From: Leptospira kirschneri serovar Cynopteri str. 3522 CT
Lineage (GTDB): Bacteria > Spirochaetota > Leptospiria > Leptospirales > Leptospiraceae
Length of the DNA stretch: 64,000 nt
Assembly (NCBI RefSeq): GCF_000243695.2
Contig: NZ_AHMN02000004.1
Span: forward strand, 62,001-126,000
Direction of reading: 5' to 3'
The position numbers and the translations under genes were made by a program. Positions 44,711-62,957 of the stretch are shown piece after piece. Below the pieces are notes generated by a model that saw only the letters and a list, made by a program, of their open reading frames with translations, was not told where the DNA came from and searched no databases. Each line of letters opens with the position of its first letter. Position 1 is the first letter of the stretch.

Positions 44711-44895
44711 TAACGTGAATTCGGTATAATGCGAAAGGGATCGATGCGGAGTCAAGTTATTGAAATTAAAGAAGTTGAATGTATAACTATAATACACAAT
44801 AACTTGACTATAGCTAAAGAGCCCGGTCCCGCCTGTTTGGTTTAATTTTTCTTTTTCAAACCATTGGCGGGATTTGCCCCGTCTAACTCACGTTA
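44711..44895 (+). repeat. R2 element, intact 185-bp copy with altered hairpin
   Basis: Starts TAACGTGAATTCGGTATAAT and ends AACTCACGTTA. Stem 1: GTCAAGTTATTG (44751-44762) / CAATAACTTGAC (44797-44808), perfect. Stem 2: CCCGCC (44828-44833) / GGCGGG (44866-44871), where other copies have CCGGC/GCCGG. The flanks TAAAGAGCCCGGTC and GATTTGCCCC are as in the other copies. It ends 10 bp before the receiver gene's stop. Confidence 0.8.
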
Positions 44896-44904
44896 ATTTA
44901 AAAC

Positions 44905-45327
44905 TTACTTTGTATCGTAGCAGAGTTTTCGGACGACTTTTAATAATTCTTCTGAGTTCCAAGGTTTTGGAATGATCATACAAGTTCCCGCTTCTTGTTG
45001 AACCTTTTTAAAAATTCCTTCTTCAATATGTCCTGTTACTAAAATGGAAGGAATTTCTGGATATTTTTTATGTACTTGAATTAAAAACTCGTCTCCATTT
45101 GTAATCGGCATCAACCAATCGGAAACGATCAGTACTATTTTGGTTCCTTTCGAAACTAAATCGTCTATTACCTCTAAGGCTTCGGTGGCGTCTTGAGCCG
45201 TTTCAAAAATAAATTGGTGTCCGAGTTTCCTTTTTAACTCTTGCACTAAAGAAATCAAAATGATCGGTTCGTCATCCACGCAAAGAATTGCGTTCGGCTC
45301 ATTTTTTAAATTCAATTTGATCTCCAA
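44905..45327 (-). CDS. Stand-alone response-regulator receiver
   Basis: 140 residues, one receiver domain and no output domain. Acidic pocket Asp18-Asp19 (LCVDDEP), phospho-acceptor Asp70 (VSDWLMP), Thr98 (LVTGH) and Lys121 (IPKPWN) are all present. The KPW ending is common in receivers that work with hybrid kinases or HD-GYP proteins. No histidine kinase is adjacent, so its partner is elsewhere. Its stop lies right behind an R2 element. Confidence 0.9.
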   Translation of the reverse strand: MEIKLNLKNEPNAILCVDDEPIILISLVQELKRKLGHQFIFETAQDATEALEVIDDLVSKGTKIVLIVSDWLMPITNGDEFLIQVHKKYPEIPSILVTGHIEEGIFKKVQQEAGTCMIIPKPWNSEELLKVVRKLCYDTK

Positions 45328-45611
45328 CTTCTAATTCACAGTTTCCGGTACGTTTTTTCGAAGAATGAAAAATCGCACTGGGAAAAGTATTTCGCTTTGA
45401 GTTGATTCGGCCTTAACTGTTCTAAGGCGGCTCATTTTTTGGAAAATACAAGCCGATTTTAGGTATTCGCATTAATTTTTAACGGTAATAAAAGAAAACT
45501 CTCATCTCCAACCGAGTTTTATACTCGTTCGAAAGTTGAGAGTTGAATGGAAATATAGGATTAACAGAGCTATTAGAAAATCAAAATGGAAGATTTTCTA
45601 ATAGAAATAAT
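45328..45611. other. Gap with terminator-like hairpin
   Basis: Leader of the receiver gene. 45492-45545 has an inverted pair AACTCTCA / TGAGAGTT around a GAGTTTTATACTC stem. The perfect hairpin at 45570-45604 is listed separately. Confidence 0.5.
45570..45604 (-). terminator. Hairpin behind DUF1554 lipoprotein gene
   Basis: CTATTAGAAAATC and GATTTTCTAATAG form a perfect 13-bp stem with a 9-base loop, 7 bp past the stop. No clear T run follows on the minus strand, so it may stabilise the transcript end rather than terminate. Confidence 0.55.
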
Positions 45612-46934
45612 TTATTGTTCTACACAAACGATTCGGATCGGTTCGGAACTATTTGTGGTCTGATTGCACGGTCTATTGGTATAAGATAGTGCGACAGACT
45701 TTACATTAGTATTCGCACTTCCGATTCTACCTAAATAATTGGATGCGCTACTTTTCCAATTGTTACAGTTGTTTCCGGTTGCGGTAGTAAAATCAGAGTT
45801 GAGTCCAGTCCAAATAAAACCATTTCCTTCGGATTCTTCTCCGAATTCGTTAGTCATGCTGGAAAATAAACCATTTGCATCGGTGGTAAATAAGGGTGCT
45901 CCGTCGAGTCTTTTATAAGAGGTATTTGGTCTTAAAACCCAGTTAACAGGGTTAGGAGTAGCACGTCTTGTGGCTGGAGTAGAAGGAATGGTTATAGCTT
46001 GATCCACTGCCATTGCTTTGTAAGTACCTTTTCCAAGTAACTCTATCGGTTTCATTGTATCATTATTGCAGATGGAGTCCATTCCTGCAATTCCACCGTA
46101 GTTTCCATTATGACCAATTGGCGAAAGAGGAGCCAAATAAATATATTTGAAAAAGCGTAGCGGAGGTGCTAGTTGTTCCACACAATATAACTTGCCTCCA
46201 GTACTGCATGTTGCGAGTCCTGGTACAATTAGGGCAGAATTGAAAATTGCATCGGAAGTAATCGAGTTATAATTTCCGATCGTTCCAGCATTGATGTCGG
46301 CTCCGTCTGTCCAGTTATTACAATTGTAAGGTGCAGTGGTCCAATTTGGATTGAGGCCTGTCCAAGTTACGCCACCCAAATCGGTGATACTGTCAGGACG
46401 AATTTTATTTGTTAAAGGGAAGGTGAATAACTTTTTACTATTTGTAGTTCCAATCGTAGGTGTACCTGTTGTGGCTTGACTATAAACGGTATTTGCTTGT
46501 AGTACCCAGTTGATTTGGCCATCTCCTGCGTTGCCGGCAACACTGGCTCTTCGATTGATACCATCCGCCAGTAGTGCTTTGTAGGAATAGTAAGGGCTCC
46601 CTTTCAAATCTGCAGGGACCTTACGCATACACCATTCGTCTGCTCCGTAGATTCCTCCTAACCCTCCATGATGTGCCGGTGCAAGAAATATATACGTCGG
46701 GCTAGACGGTAATAAATTTTCACTATCTGTATTCGTTGCATCTGAAGGATCTTCCTCTAAAGCCAAATCGCTGTAATGAAAACCCTTTTTGTTATTCGGT
46801 TGAATTTCTTTTTTTTCCAAGAGGGACAAAAGTGTAGAAAACATATTGTCCTTTTCGTTTTGGGTTTCGCTACAAGACACAAAGAATAAAATCCCTGCGA
46901 GTAGTGCGACTAACTTGTATTTGTAATTCATCAA
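45612..46934 (-). CDS. Lipoprotein with two DUF1554 domains
   Basis: 440 residues. Lipoprotein signal MMNYKYKLVALLAGILFF then VSC with Cys21 lipidated. After a disordered 60-residue spacer come two copies of the Leptospira DUF1554 (PF07588) domain: residues about 80-255 (YIFLAPAHHGGLGGIYGADE, INWVLQANTVY, TGLNPNWTTAPYNCNNW, KLYCVEQ) and about 265-440 (YIYLAPLSPIGHNGNYGGIA, VNWVLRPNTSY, TGLNSDFTTATGNNCNNW, RIVCVEQ). The fold is C-type-lectin-like in look, with conserved Cys pairs and Trp. Members are surface or secreted proteins of leptospires; a binding role to host or matrix ligands is a reasonable guess. Single-gene unit. Confidence 0.88.
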   Translation of the reverse strand: MMNYKYKLVALLAGILFFVSCSETQNEKDNMFSTLLSLLEKKEIQPNNKKGFHYSDLALEEDPSDATNTDSENLLPSSPTYIFLAPAHHGGLGGIYGADEWCMRKVPADLKGSPYYSYKALLADGINRRASVAGNAGDGQINWVLQANTVYSQATTGTPTIGTTNSKKLFTFPLTNKIRPDSITDLGGVTWTGLNPNWTTAPYNCNNWTDGADINAGTIGNYNSITSDAIFNSALIVPGLATCSTGGKLYCVEQLAPPLRFFKYIYLAPLSPIGHNGNYGGIAGMDSICNNDTMKPIELLGKGTYKAMAVDQAITIPSTPATRRATPNPVNWVLRPNTSYKRLDGAPLFTTDANGLFSSMTNEFGEESEGNGFIWTGLNSDFTTATGNNCNNWKSSASNYLGRIGSANTNVKSVALSYTNRPCNQTTNSSEPIRIVCVEQ

Positions 46935-47765
46935 TAAACTCCTTTTGAATTTGTAACTTTTTTCATTTCTCTTTTGGGAATAGGTTCGAAATGATTTGAA
47001 AGTAGAAAGTTAAGAGATTTGAAGATGTAAAATTTCTCCATCTTTTTTCACATATATGGAATTAAAATTTCTTATTTTATATAAAAAAATATTTAACATA
47101 AGTTAGTTGCAATATGAAAAAAATATTTCTAAAATGGAATTTTTATTTTTTATGGTAAATATTAAAGGTGAGTGACGGTAGCTGAGTTTTCGGTTAGAGA
47201 TTTGATTGGAATGTAGGCAAGTAGTGCGAATGTAAAGTGTTACTTACGGGGCGAATGGTTTATCATAAAAGGAAATTAGAAAAAGCAATAATTAACAAAG
47301 TTCGATATCGAAAAAGTGAATTTATGGGTTCTTACATTTTCAGAATGGATTTATAAAACCCAGATTTGCAAAGCTCCACAGATACATATAGTATAAGATG
47401 AATCGGTAGTAATATTCCTACATTCTTTTTATGAAATATTCAGCGCTATAATTTAACTTGAATTCGACCATAATTCATTTTCTGAAAAAAGTTGGAATCT
47501 GAACTTTATAGATCGATTCCTAAAATCTGGAAACACTAACAATTTTAAAATTTGTTCGTAGTATCGTTGTTTTCACGTTTGGGCGGTACTATTCTAAAAT
47601 CGGAAATAAAGTCTTTCAAAACTTTTGTTTTTTGATTTGTTAAAACGAACTGATTTCAGAATCGATTTCATAGTTTTTTGTTCTTTTTCACCATGATAAA
47701 AAACAAAGGGAATTATGACGGAAATAGATTTACCGCTTTATGTTGGTTTCTATAAATTTCTGTTT
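46935..47765. repeat. Gene-free 0.8 kb with one dispersed repeat
   Basis: About 47470-47600 matches 26340-26430 and 44575-44640 (CTGAAAAAAGTTG, CTGAACTTTATAGATCGATTC, then ACAATTTTAAAATTTGTTCG). 46935-47460 is AT-rich leader of the lipoprotein gene and otherwise blank to me. Confidence 0.55.
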
Positions 47766-48776
<1,011 letters not shown>

Positions 48777-48792
48777 TGTTAAGTTCCTTTGT

Positions 48793-49139
48793 TTAACCCG
48801 GAGGCCAGTGCAATTGTCGTTCTGCTAAAAGATGAAAGTGAATGTGAAATACAGTTTGTCCTCCGTTTTTTCCTGTGTTATTTACTACTCTATAGCCGTT
48901 TTCTGCAAATCCAAGATTTTTTGCAATATCACGGATTTGTAATAAAATATTTCCGAGCAGATTGGAATCTTCGTTTTCGATTTCAGAAAGAGAGGAAATA
49001 TGTTTTTTAGGAATAAAAACTATGTGAACCGGGGCTTGGGGAGAAATATCATAAAAAGCTAATGTCTCTTCGTTTTCAAAAACGATTTTGGAAGGAATTT
49101 CCTTACGGACGATTTTACAAAAAATACAATTTGGATCTG

Positions 49140-49143
<4 letters not shown>
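48793..49143 (-). CDS. HIT-family (histidine triad, Hint-like) nucleotide hydrolase
   Basis: Start ATG 49143 is fixed by the ATGA overlap with the ROK gene stop and by the usual [11 protein letters not shown] beginning; 116 residues. The two Cys of CIFCK and the triad H100-I-H102-F-H104-L-L are present, with [12 protein letters not shown] upstream. Hint-type enzymes cleave AMP-lysine and other nucleoside phosphoramidates. Part of the 51219-47766 operon. Confidence 0.93.
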
Positions 49144-51219
<2,076 letters not shown>

Positions 51220-51286
51220 TGGTCTTTGTTTCTATAAAAATGATCGATTTTATCCTAAAATCGGATAAAGCCCGGATTTATTTCCT

Positions 51287-52892
<1,606 letters not shown>

Positions 52893-53579
52893 AATAGTTA
52901 AAATCGAACTCTGTTTCGTTTTTGAATTTCATCCATACAATTACGATTTGTAAAACTTCTGCAATTTTACAAATTCAACAGTTACTACTTAGTCGTATGA
53001 AAATAATACCAGAAAATGAATGATTGATTTTACAAAAAGTTTGTTCCGAAACCTCAAAGAATTTTACTCAAGAATTCTTTAGAAATTTCTAATAAAATGC
53101 AGTAGTTCCCACAAAAATTAGATCGCACAATTTGCGAATTTTCGAGCAGTTCCAAAGTTGTTCAATTTTCATAGTAGTTTCCACATTTTCAAAATGTATC
53201 CGTAAAATTGTGATTTGTGGTAGTTCCTACAGAAATCTAATATTGATGATTTTACAGTTTTTTAAACATTCATTTTTTGTGATTCAGTTCGCAGTAGTTC
53301 CCACGGATTTAGATTCATTCTGTTTTTTTAAAATTTTTCGGTCACTAAGGTTTATATTTATAAATATGCAGAGAGTTTGAGTGGGGTAGTTCGATTCTTT
53401 TGTGAAAAAAGGAATTTTTATGCAATAGTTCCTTATAACAAATTCACGTTATTTTAAATTTTACGGTACTGGTTTTTAAATTTCAGAAATTCAAATTCAT
53501 AAAAACAAAAATTTTACTTAGACTTTCAGATTGATTTCCAGAGACCGGATACGTTTCTTTGAAAAACTTGGAAATCAGA
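52893..53579. repeat. Gap with R5 motif cluster
   Basis: R5 words at about 53101 (CAGTAGTTCCCACAAAA), 53168 (GTAGTTTCCACATTTT), 53217 (TGGTAGTTCCTACAG) and 53291 (CAGTAGTTCCCACGG), and one R3-like left word (TTACTACTTAGTCGTATGAA) near 52983. About 53427-53455 (TAGTTCCTTATAACAAATTC, then ACGTTATTTT) resembles 2108-2145. The start of the next gene is at 53580. No gene seen. Confidence 0.6.
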
Positions 53580-54163
<584 letters not shown>

Positions 54164-54188
<25 letters not shown>

Positions 54189-55624
54189 TGGTTTTGGCTT
54201 TTGGTATTTTTCTCGGACTGAACCCGTTTTCTCAAATTGACTCGGAGGTGATCCCTCTTGAATTTCCGTTTACTACGGAAGAAGAAAGAAAAAAAAACGG
54301 ATTGGGGGCCGAAACAACTACAGACCCCAATAAGTCTCCCAATTTACAGGAAATACAAACCCAGACACAAGACTCTGCTAATTCGGTTTCTTTTGCCGGA
54401 AAGATAGTAGACTGGGACGTAGAAAAATTAACCGAATACGCGGTCGCAAATAACCCTCTTTATCTCGCAGAAAAACAAAATATGGGAATTGAAAGAGGAA
54501 GGGTAATCACTGCTTCTCTTTATCGAAATCCTGTCATACAATATCAACAACAGTTTATAGGAATGCCCGGAGGAGGATCTTCTGGACCACAGATTTTAGG
54601 GGCCAATGGATCTCAAGGGGGGAATACAGAAGTTGCCCCCGCGCTTTATCAGGATTTGGACGTATACGGAATCATTTCGCTTAGATCTAAGGTAGCCAAA
54701 AAATCTTTCGAAGCGGTTTTAGGAGAATTCGATAACTTTGATAGACTTTTTAGACTTAGACTCAGACAAAACTACTGGGCTTATTTATTTCTTACTAATT
54801 TAGTAGATTATAATAAAGAATTTTACGAAAATTACAGTGATCTTTTGGAACTGACTAAGTTTCGAGTCGAAAAGGGGGACATTTCTCCTCTTGAATATGA
54901 AAGACTTGAATTGGAAAGAATTCAGGTGGAGAAATTTTATCGAGACGCGCTCGTTCGAAGACAATTTGTGGAAAAAGAACTCAGAATCCTTTCTGGAATT
55001 CGTGAATCGGAAGGAGTTTTCGCGTTTAAAACGGAAATGAAATTCAAATCTTTGGAAGACCTAGGACTTAAATTGAAGGATTCTTCGGTTGCGTCCGTAA
55101 ACCGTCCTGACATAGCTGCACTTGAAGAAAGGGTAAAAGAGAAAAAACTAAATATAGATCTTCAAAGAAGAGAGGCCCTAGGTTATCTGCAGGTAGGAGG
55201 AGAATGGAGAATCAAAGGTAATGAACACTACGCAGGAGTTTTTGCTACGATCCCGCTTCCCTTAAACGATAGAGGACAAGGAAAGGTTTTTTCCGCAAAA
55301 GAAGAACATAGAAAATTTGAACTTGCACTCGAAGCAAAAAAAAGGGAAGTGAACGAAGAAATCGAGGCATCTAAAAAGGAATTACTCGCAAGGGAAGATC
55401 TTCTCGCAAAGTACGAAAGAATCAATCTATTACAAAAAAATAAACAACTGGAACAAAAATCTAGGATCGCTTACGTAAGAGGAGCATCCGATCAGGTGAC
55501 CTTCTTACAGGCCGAAAAAAATTATCTTACCGTATTAAGAGATTATTATGAAGTGTTGTATCTATACTACAACGCGGTTGAGATTTATAAAGCTGCAGTC
55601 GGAAAAAAAATGGAGAGGGACTAA
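54164..55624 (+). CDS. TolC/CzcC-like outer-membrane efflux protein
   Basis: ATG 54164 (MVSSQNVLVVLAFGIFLGL, a signal peptide; CAGGGAAA just upstream) gives 486 residues. The mature protein has the duplicated helical barrel of TolC family members: LTEYAVANNPLYLAEKQNMGIERGRVITA and later RPDIAALEERVKEKKLNIDLQRREALG, with long helices up to DQVTFLQAEKNYLTVLRDYYEVLYLYY. Gene order exported protein, TolC-like, HlyD-like is that of CzcC-CzcB heavy-metal or solvent efflux loci. The RND pump gene normally third is not here: lexA follows the adaptor. Confidence 0.88.
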
Positions 55625-55641
55625 AAAACTTCGGAGATTCT

Positions 55642-56875
<1,234 letters not shown>

Positions 56876-57487
56876 ATGAAGGACCTGACAGACAAACAAC
56901 AGGCTGTTCTTGCATTTATCACAGCAATCATCAAAGAGCGCGGTTTTCCGCCTACGATTCGAGAAATCGGAGACGAGTTTGGAATTACGGCAAAGGGCGC
57001 CTACGATCATCTCAAAGCAATTGAGAAAAAGGGGTATCTCAAGACCGCAAAGAACCAATCCAGGGCTATCGAACTCATTCGTCAAAGTCCTATGGAATCG
57101 CTTCCCGTTCAGGCCACAAGTATTCCTGTCATCGGCCAAGTAGCGGCTGGGCTTCCTATTTTTGCGGAAGAAAATATAGAATCCTATATTCCGATTCCAG
57201 ACGAGATGGCTAAAGGAAATGTTCCTATGTATGCGCTTCGTGTTCAGGGAGATTCCATGATTGAAGCAGGAATCAATAATGGAGACATCGCAATCATAGA
57301 AAAGAGAGACATCGCTCGAAATGGAGAGATTGTAGTTGCACTGATCGAAGACGAGGCTACTTTGAAAGTATATTATAAAGAACAAGATCAGATTCGTTTA
57401 GAAGCTAGAAATCCGAAATACAAACCGATTAAAACTAAGAAAGCGACCATCATGGGAAAGCTGATCGGTTTATATCGAATTTACTGA
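56876..57487 (+). CDS. lexA: LexA SOS repressor
   Basis: ATG 56876 gives MKDLTDKQQAVLAFITAIIK, the expected start; the upstream TTG at 56867 is unlikely. 203 residues. The winged helix (GFPPTIREIGDEFGITAKGAYDHLKAIEKKGYL) binds operators and the C-terminal domain is the self-cleaving S24 fold: cleavage bond Ala91-Gly92 (QVAAGLP), Ser127 (GDSM) and Lys164 (ATLKVYY). All three are intact, so RecA-triggered self-cleavage should work. It represses DNA-damage genes. Downstream genes follow closely, but a different promoter may drive them. Confidence 0.96.
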   Translation: MKDLTDKQQAVLAFITAIIKERGFPPTIREIGDEFGITAKGAYDHLKAIEKKGYLKTAKNQSRAIELIRQSPMESLPVQATSIPVIGQVAAGLPIFAEENIESYIPIPDEMAKGNVPMYALRVQGDSMIEAGINNGDIAIIEKRDIARNGEIVVALIEDEATLKVYYKEQDQIRLEARNPKYKPIKTKKATIMGKLIGLYRIY

Positions 57488-57495
57488 TTGACAGA

Positions 57496-60976
<3,481 letters not shown>

Positions 60977-61046
60977 TTGAAAGACGTTTCGTAAATCTTA
61001 AACGAACGCGCGTAAGTGTTGTATTAGAAATGGGTAAACTTGTCTC

Positions 61047-61095
61047 TTTTTAGTTTTTCTTATAATAAAACTTATATTTTAAGAAAAACTAAAAA
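61047..61095. terminator. Bidirectional terminator-like hairpin
   Basis: TTTTTAGTTTTTCTTA and TAAGAAAAACTAAAAA form a perfect 16-bp AT-rich stem between the convergent pssA and outer-membrane protein genes. The stop codon of the minus-strand gene (61089-61091) lies in the right arm. Confidence 0.6.
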
Positions 61096-62957
61096 GGAAA
61101 TTGTATTTGTAGATTGATCCAGATTCCGTCGTTTTTGTTTTCTTTTCTTCTAGAATGGCTGACCGTAAAAGCGATGTAAGGCGATAGTAATCTAAGACGA
61201 AAAGAAGAGGGACGATCCGTAAAAATAAAACTCGTTTCGTCTCTTGCGGTTCTTGCTTCAAAAAGAGAATCCGTTTTGTTGTCTTCTTTCTGAAATAAAA
61301 AAGCACCTTCTAAATTCCAAAATTCGTTCAGGCGAAAAGACCATTTTCCTTCGGTGATACAATCACCGTTCATTCTCCATTCTTGACCGGCTTCGATCGT
61401 AAAATTTTTTCGAACGAGACCGTAATAAATTCCGCGACCAATGGTTTCGTTTGAATAATTTCTGAGACTCAAAAGAATTCCTCCCCAAAAAAGATCGTAG
61501 AAGATAGGAGCCTTACCAGCGATAATCTCCCAACGTTTTGAAGAAGGATCTAAATCCTTTCGAAATTCTTTTTCCGATTCTAACAATTGTAGAATGTCGC
61601 TAGGAAAAAAATTGGATCGTTTCAAATCGAATTCTAAAGGACGGTTCCAAGCGCGAATCCATTCTAAACTAAAATAAGAATTGGAAACGATTCCCAGACG
61701 TGCGAGTTGTGCCTTACCTTTGAGTTCATTTCGATCCGGATCCAGAGCAAACAAATCTTCGCTTTTTCCCCGATAACCGGTGAGTTTGAATTCTAACTTT
61801 TCAGAAGAAACGGAAGAATAAAACGTACCGTCAATTTCCTTTTTTTGACCAAAGGTTTGAATCCTAGAAACAATTTTAGGACCGGTAAAACCGAATCGAT
61901 CCGAATGAAAGTTTACGGAAGCGTAATGTTTTTTCATTTCAGGTGAATACGCAAACTCGAAAAATTTCCATGGAGAAATAAAATAAATTCCAGGTTTATG
62001 TTTAGCTTCTTGTTCGGAGTAATACGTTCCTATGGACCAATTTTTCCATTTAAAACCTAAAAATCCAGCTTTGTGAATCGGTTGATCGATTCCGGGTAAC
62101 GCTGTATAAAAGTTATTATCCCTCAGAAAATAAAAATTTTCCAAAGGACGGAATCTGTGGCCGAAACTTGCTCTGAAAAATTTCTGGTCGATTTGGCCGG
62201 AAACAAAAGGACTTCCGTTTCTAGATTCCACAAAACCTGTAAAACAATTTGAAAGGGGAAAAAAATTTTTTGAATTTCGTAAAGCAATACCTCGCCTAAC
62301 ACCGAAAGAATCCGTTTGGTGTTTATCGTTTAAATTTATCCGAATCGATTCATTATTGATTGTACAATTCGAGGTTTTAAAAAACCAATTTTCTTTAGTA
62401 TAATGAGAATATCTAGATTCATAGGTTTCAAACGTAACTCCGATTCTGGATTCAACCGCAAAAAGATCGGTTATCCAAAATAAAAAAGTAACAGTTAAAA
62501 AAATAAAAAATCGTTTCAAAAACCAAATTGATTTTTTTATCTCTTTGTTTTGAAGTTTTGAAAAAAAATTAAAATCAAAGAAACGAAGGTCGTTTTTTTG
62601 AAACGTAAGTCTGTTTTTATATCTAAAACTATCTTTTGAATTTCGGAAAGTTACAAATTTAAAAATAAACTTTAGAATATATTTAGAAAAAACATTTTTA
62701 TATATATTTTGGGCTAAAATAAAAAATTTTAGTTTTAATAGAAAGATTTTAAATTTTAAAGATAAGGAATATTCGGAAAATAGAATTCGTTTTTTTGAAT
62801 AAAAAATTAAATTTTTTATAAATTGAATTTGTTTTAAAGAAGTAAAAACTAAATTTTCCCCAGATTTAATTTTTGGTTTTGAAAATGGAAAATAAGGAAT
62901 CAATCGGAGAGAACACGTTTTTAAAATTGTAAGTGAACGTTTTAATAGAAAAATCAT
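61089..62957 (-). CDS. Predicted outer-membrane beta-barrel protein with unusual N-terminal extension
   Basis: 622 residues from ATG 62957, which overlaps the preceding gene stop by ATGA. Residues 1-146 are Lys/Phe/Ile/Leu-rich without recognisable domain. At 147-167, LKRFFIFLTVTFLFWITDLF is a perfect signal peptide, followed by a mature part full of alternating beta strands (FYTALPGIDQPIHKAGFLGF, KWSFRLNEFWNLEGAFLFQ, FRLRLLSPYIAFTVSHSRR) and ending in ...QIQFPF, the C-terminal Phe of barrel proteins. A TTG at 62519 would start exactly at the signal peptide and give a 476-residue protein. The mature part should sit in the outer membrane. Family not recognised. Confidence 0.68.
   Translation of the reverse strand: MIFLLKRSLTILKTCSLRLIPYFPFSKPKIKSGENLVFTSLKQIQFIKNLIFYSKKRILFSEYSLSLKFKIFLLKLKFFILAQNIYKNVFSKYILKFIFKFVTFRNSKDSFRYKNRLTFQKNDLRFFDFNFFSKLQNKEIKKSIWFLKRFFIFLTVTFLFWITDLFAVESRIGVTFETYESRYSHYTKENWFFKTSNCTINNESIRINLNDKHQTDSFGVRRGIALRNSKNFFPLSNCFTGFVESRNGSPFVSGQIDQKFFRASFGHRFRPLENFYFLRDNNFYTALPGIDQPIHKAGFLGFKWKNWSIGTYYSEQEAKHKPGIYFISPWKFFEFAYSPEMKKHYASVNFHSDRFGFTGPKIVSRIQTFGQKKEIDGTFYSSVSSEKLEFKLTGYRGKSEDLFALDPDRNELKGKAQLARLGIVSNSYFSLEWIRAWNRPLEFDLKRSNFFPSDILQLLESEKEFRKDLDPSSKRWEIIAGKAPIFYDLFWGGILLSLRNYSNETIGRGIYYGLVRKNFTIEAGQEWRMNGDCITEGKWSFRLNEFWNLEGAFLFQKEDNKTDSLFEARTARDETSFIFTDRPSSFRLRLLSPYIAFTVSHSRRKENKNDGIWINLQIQFPF

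Larger units (their letters stand above)
43305..44904. repeat. Gene-free 1.6 kb: two R3 copies, R1 and R2
   Basis: R3 at 43698-43868 and 43991-44159, R1 at 44296-44397, another R1-like end at about 44414-44445 (TTTGTTGAAAAATGAATTTT), the CTGAACTTTGCAGATCGATTC word near 44590, and an intact R2 at 44711-44895. 43305-43690 is AT-rich leader of the ketosynthase with nothing recognisable. Confidence 0.75.

Noticed and set aside
44711..44895. R2 element as a riboswitch upstream of the receiver gene
   Set aside because: It lies downstream of the receiver's stop (gene on minus strand), and the same element occurs in many unrelated gaps.
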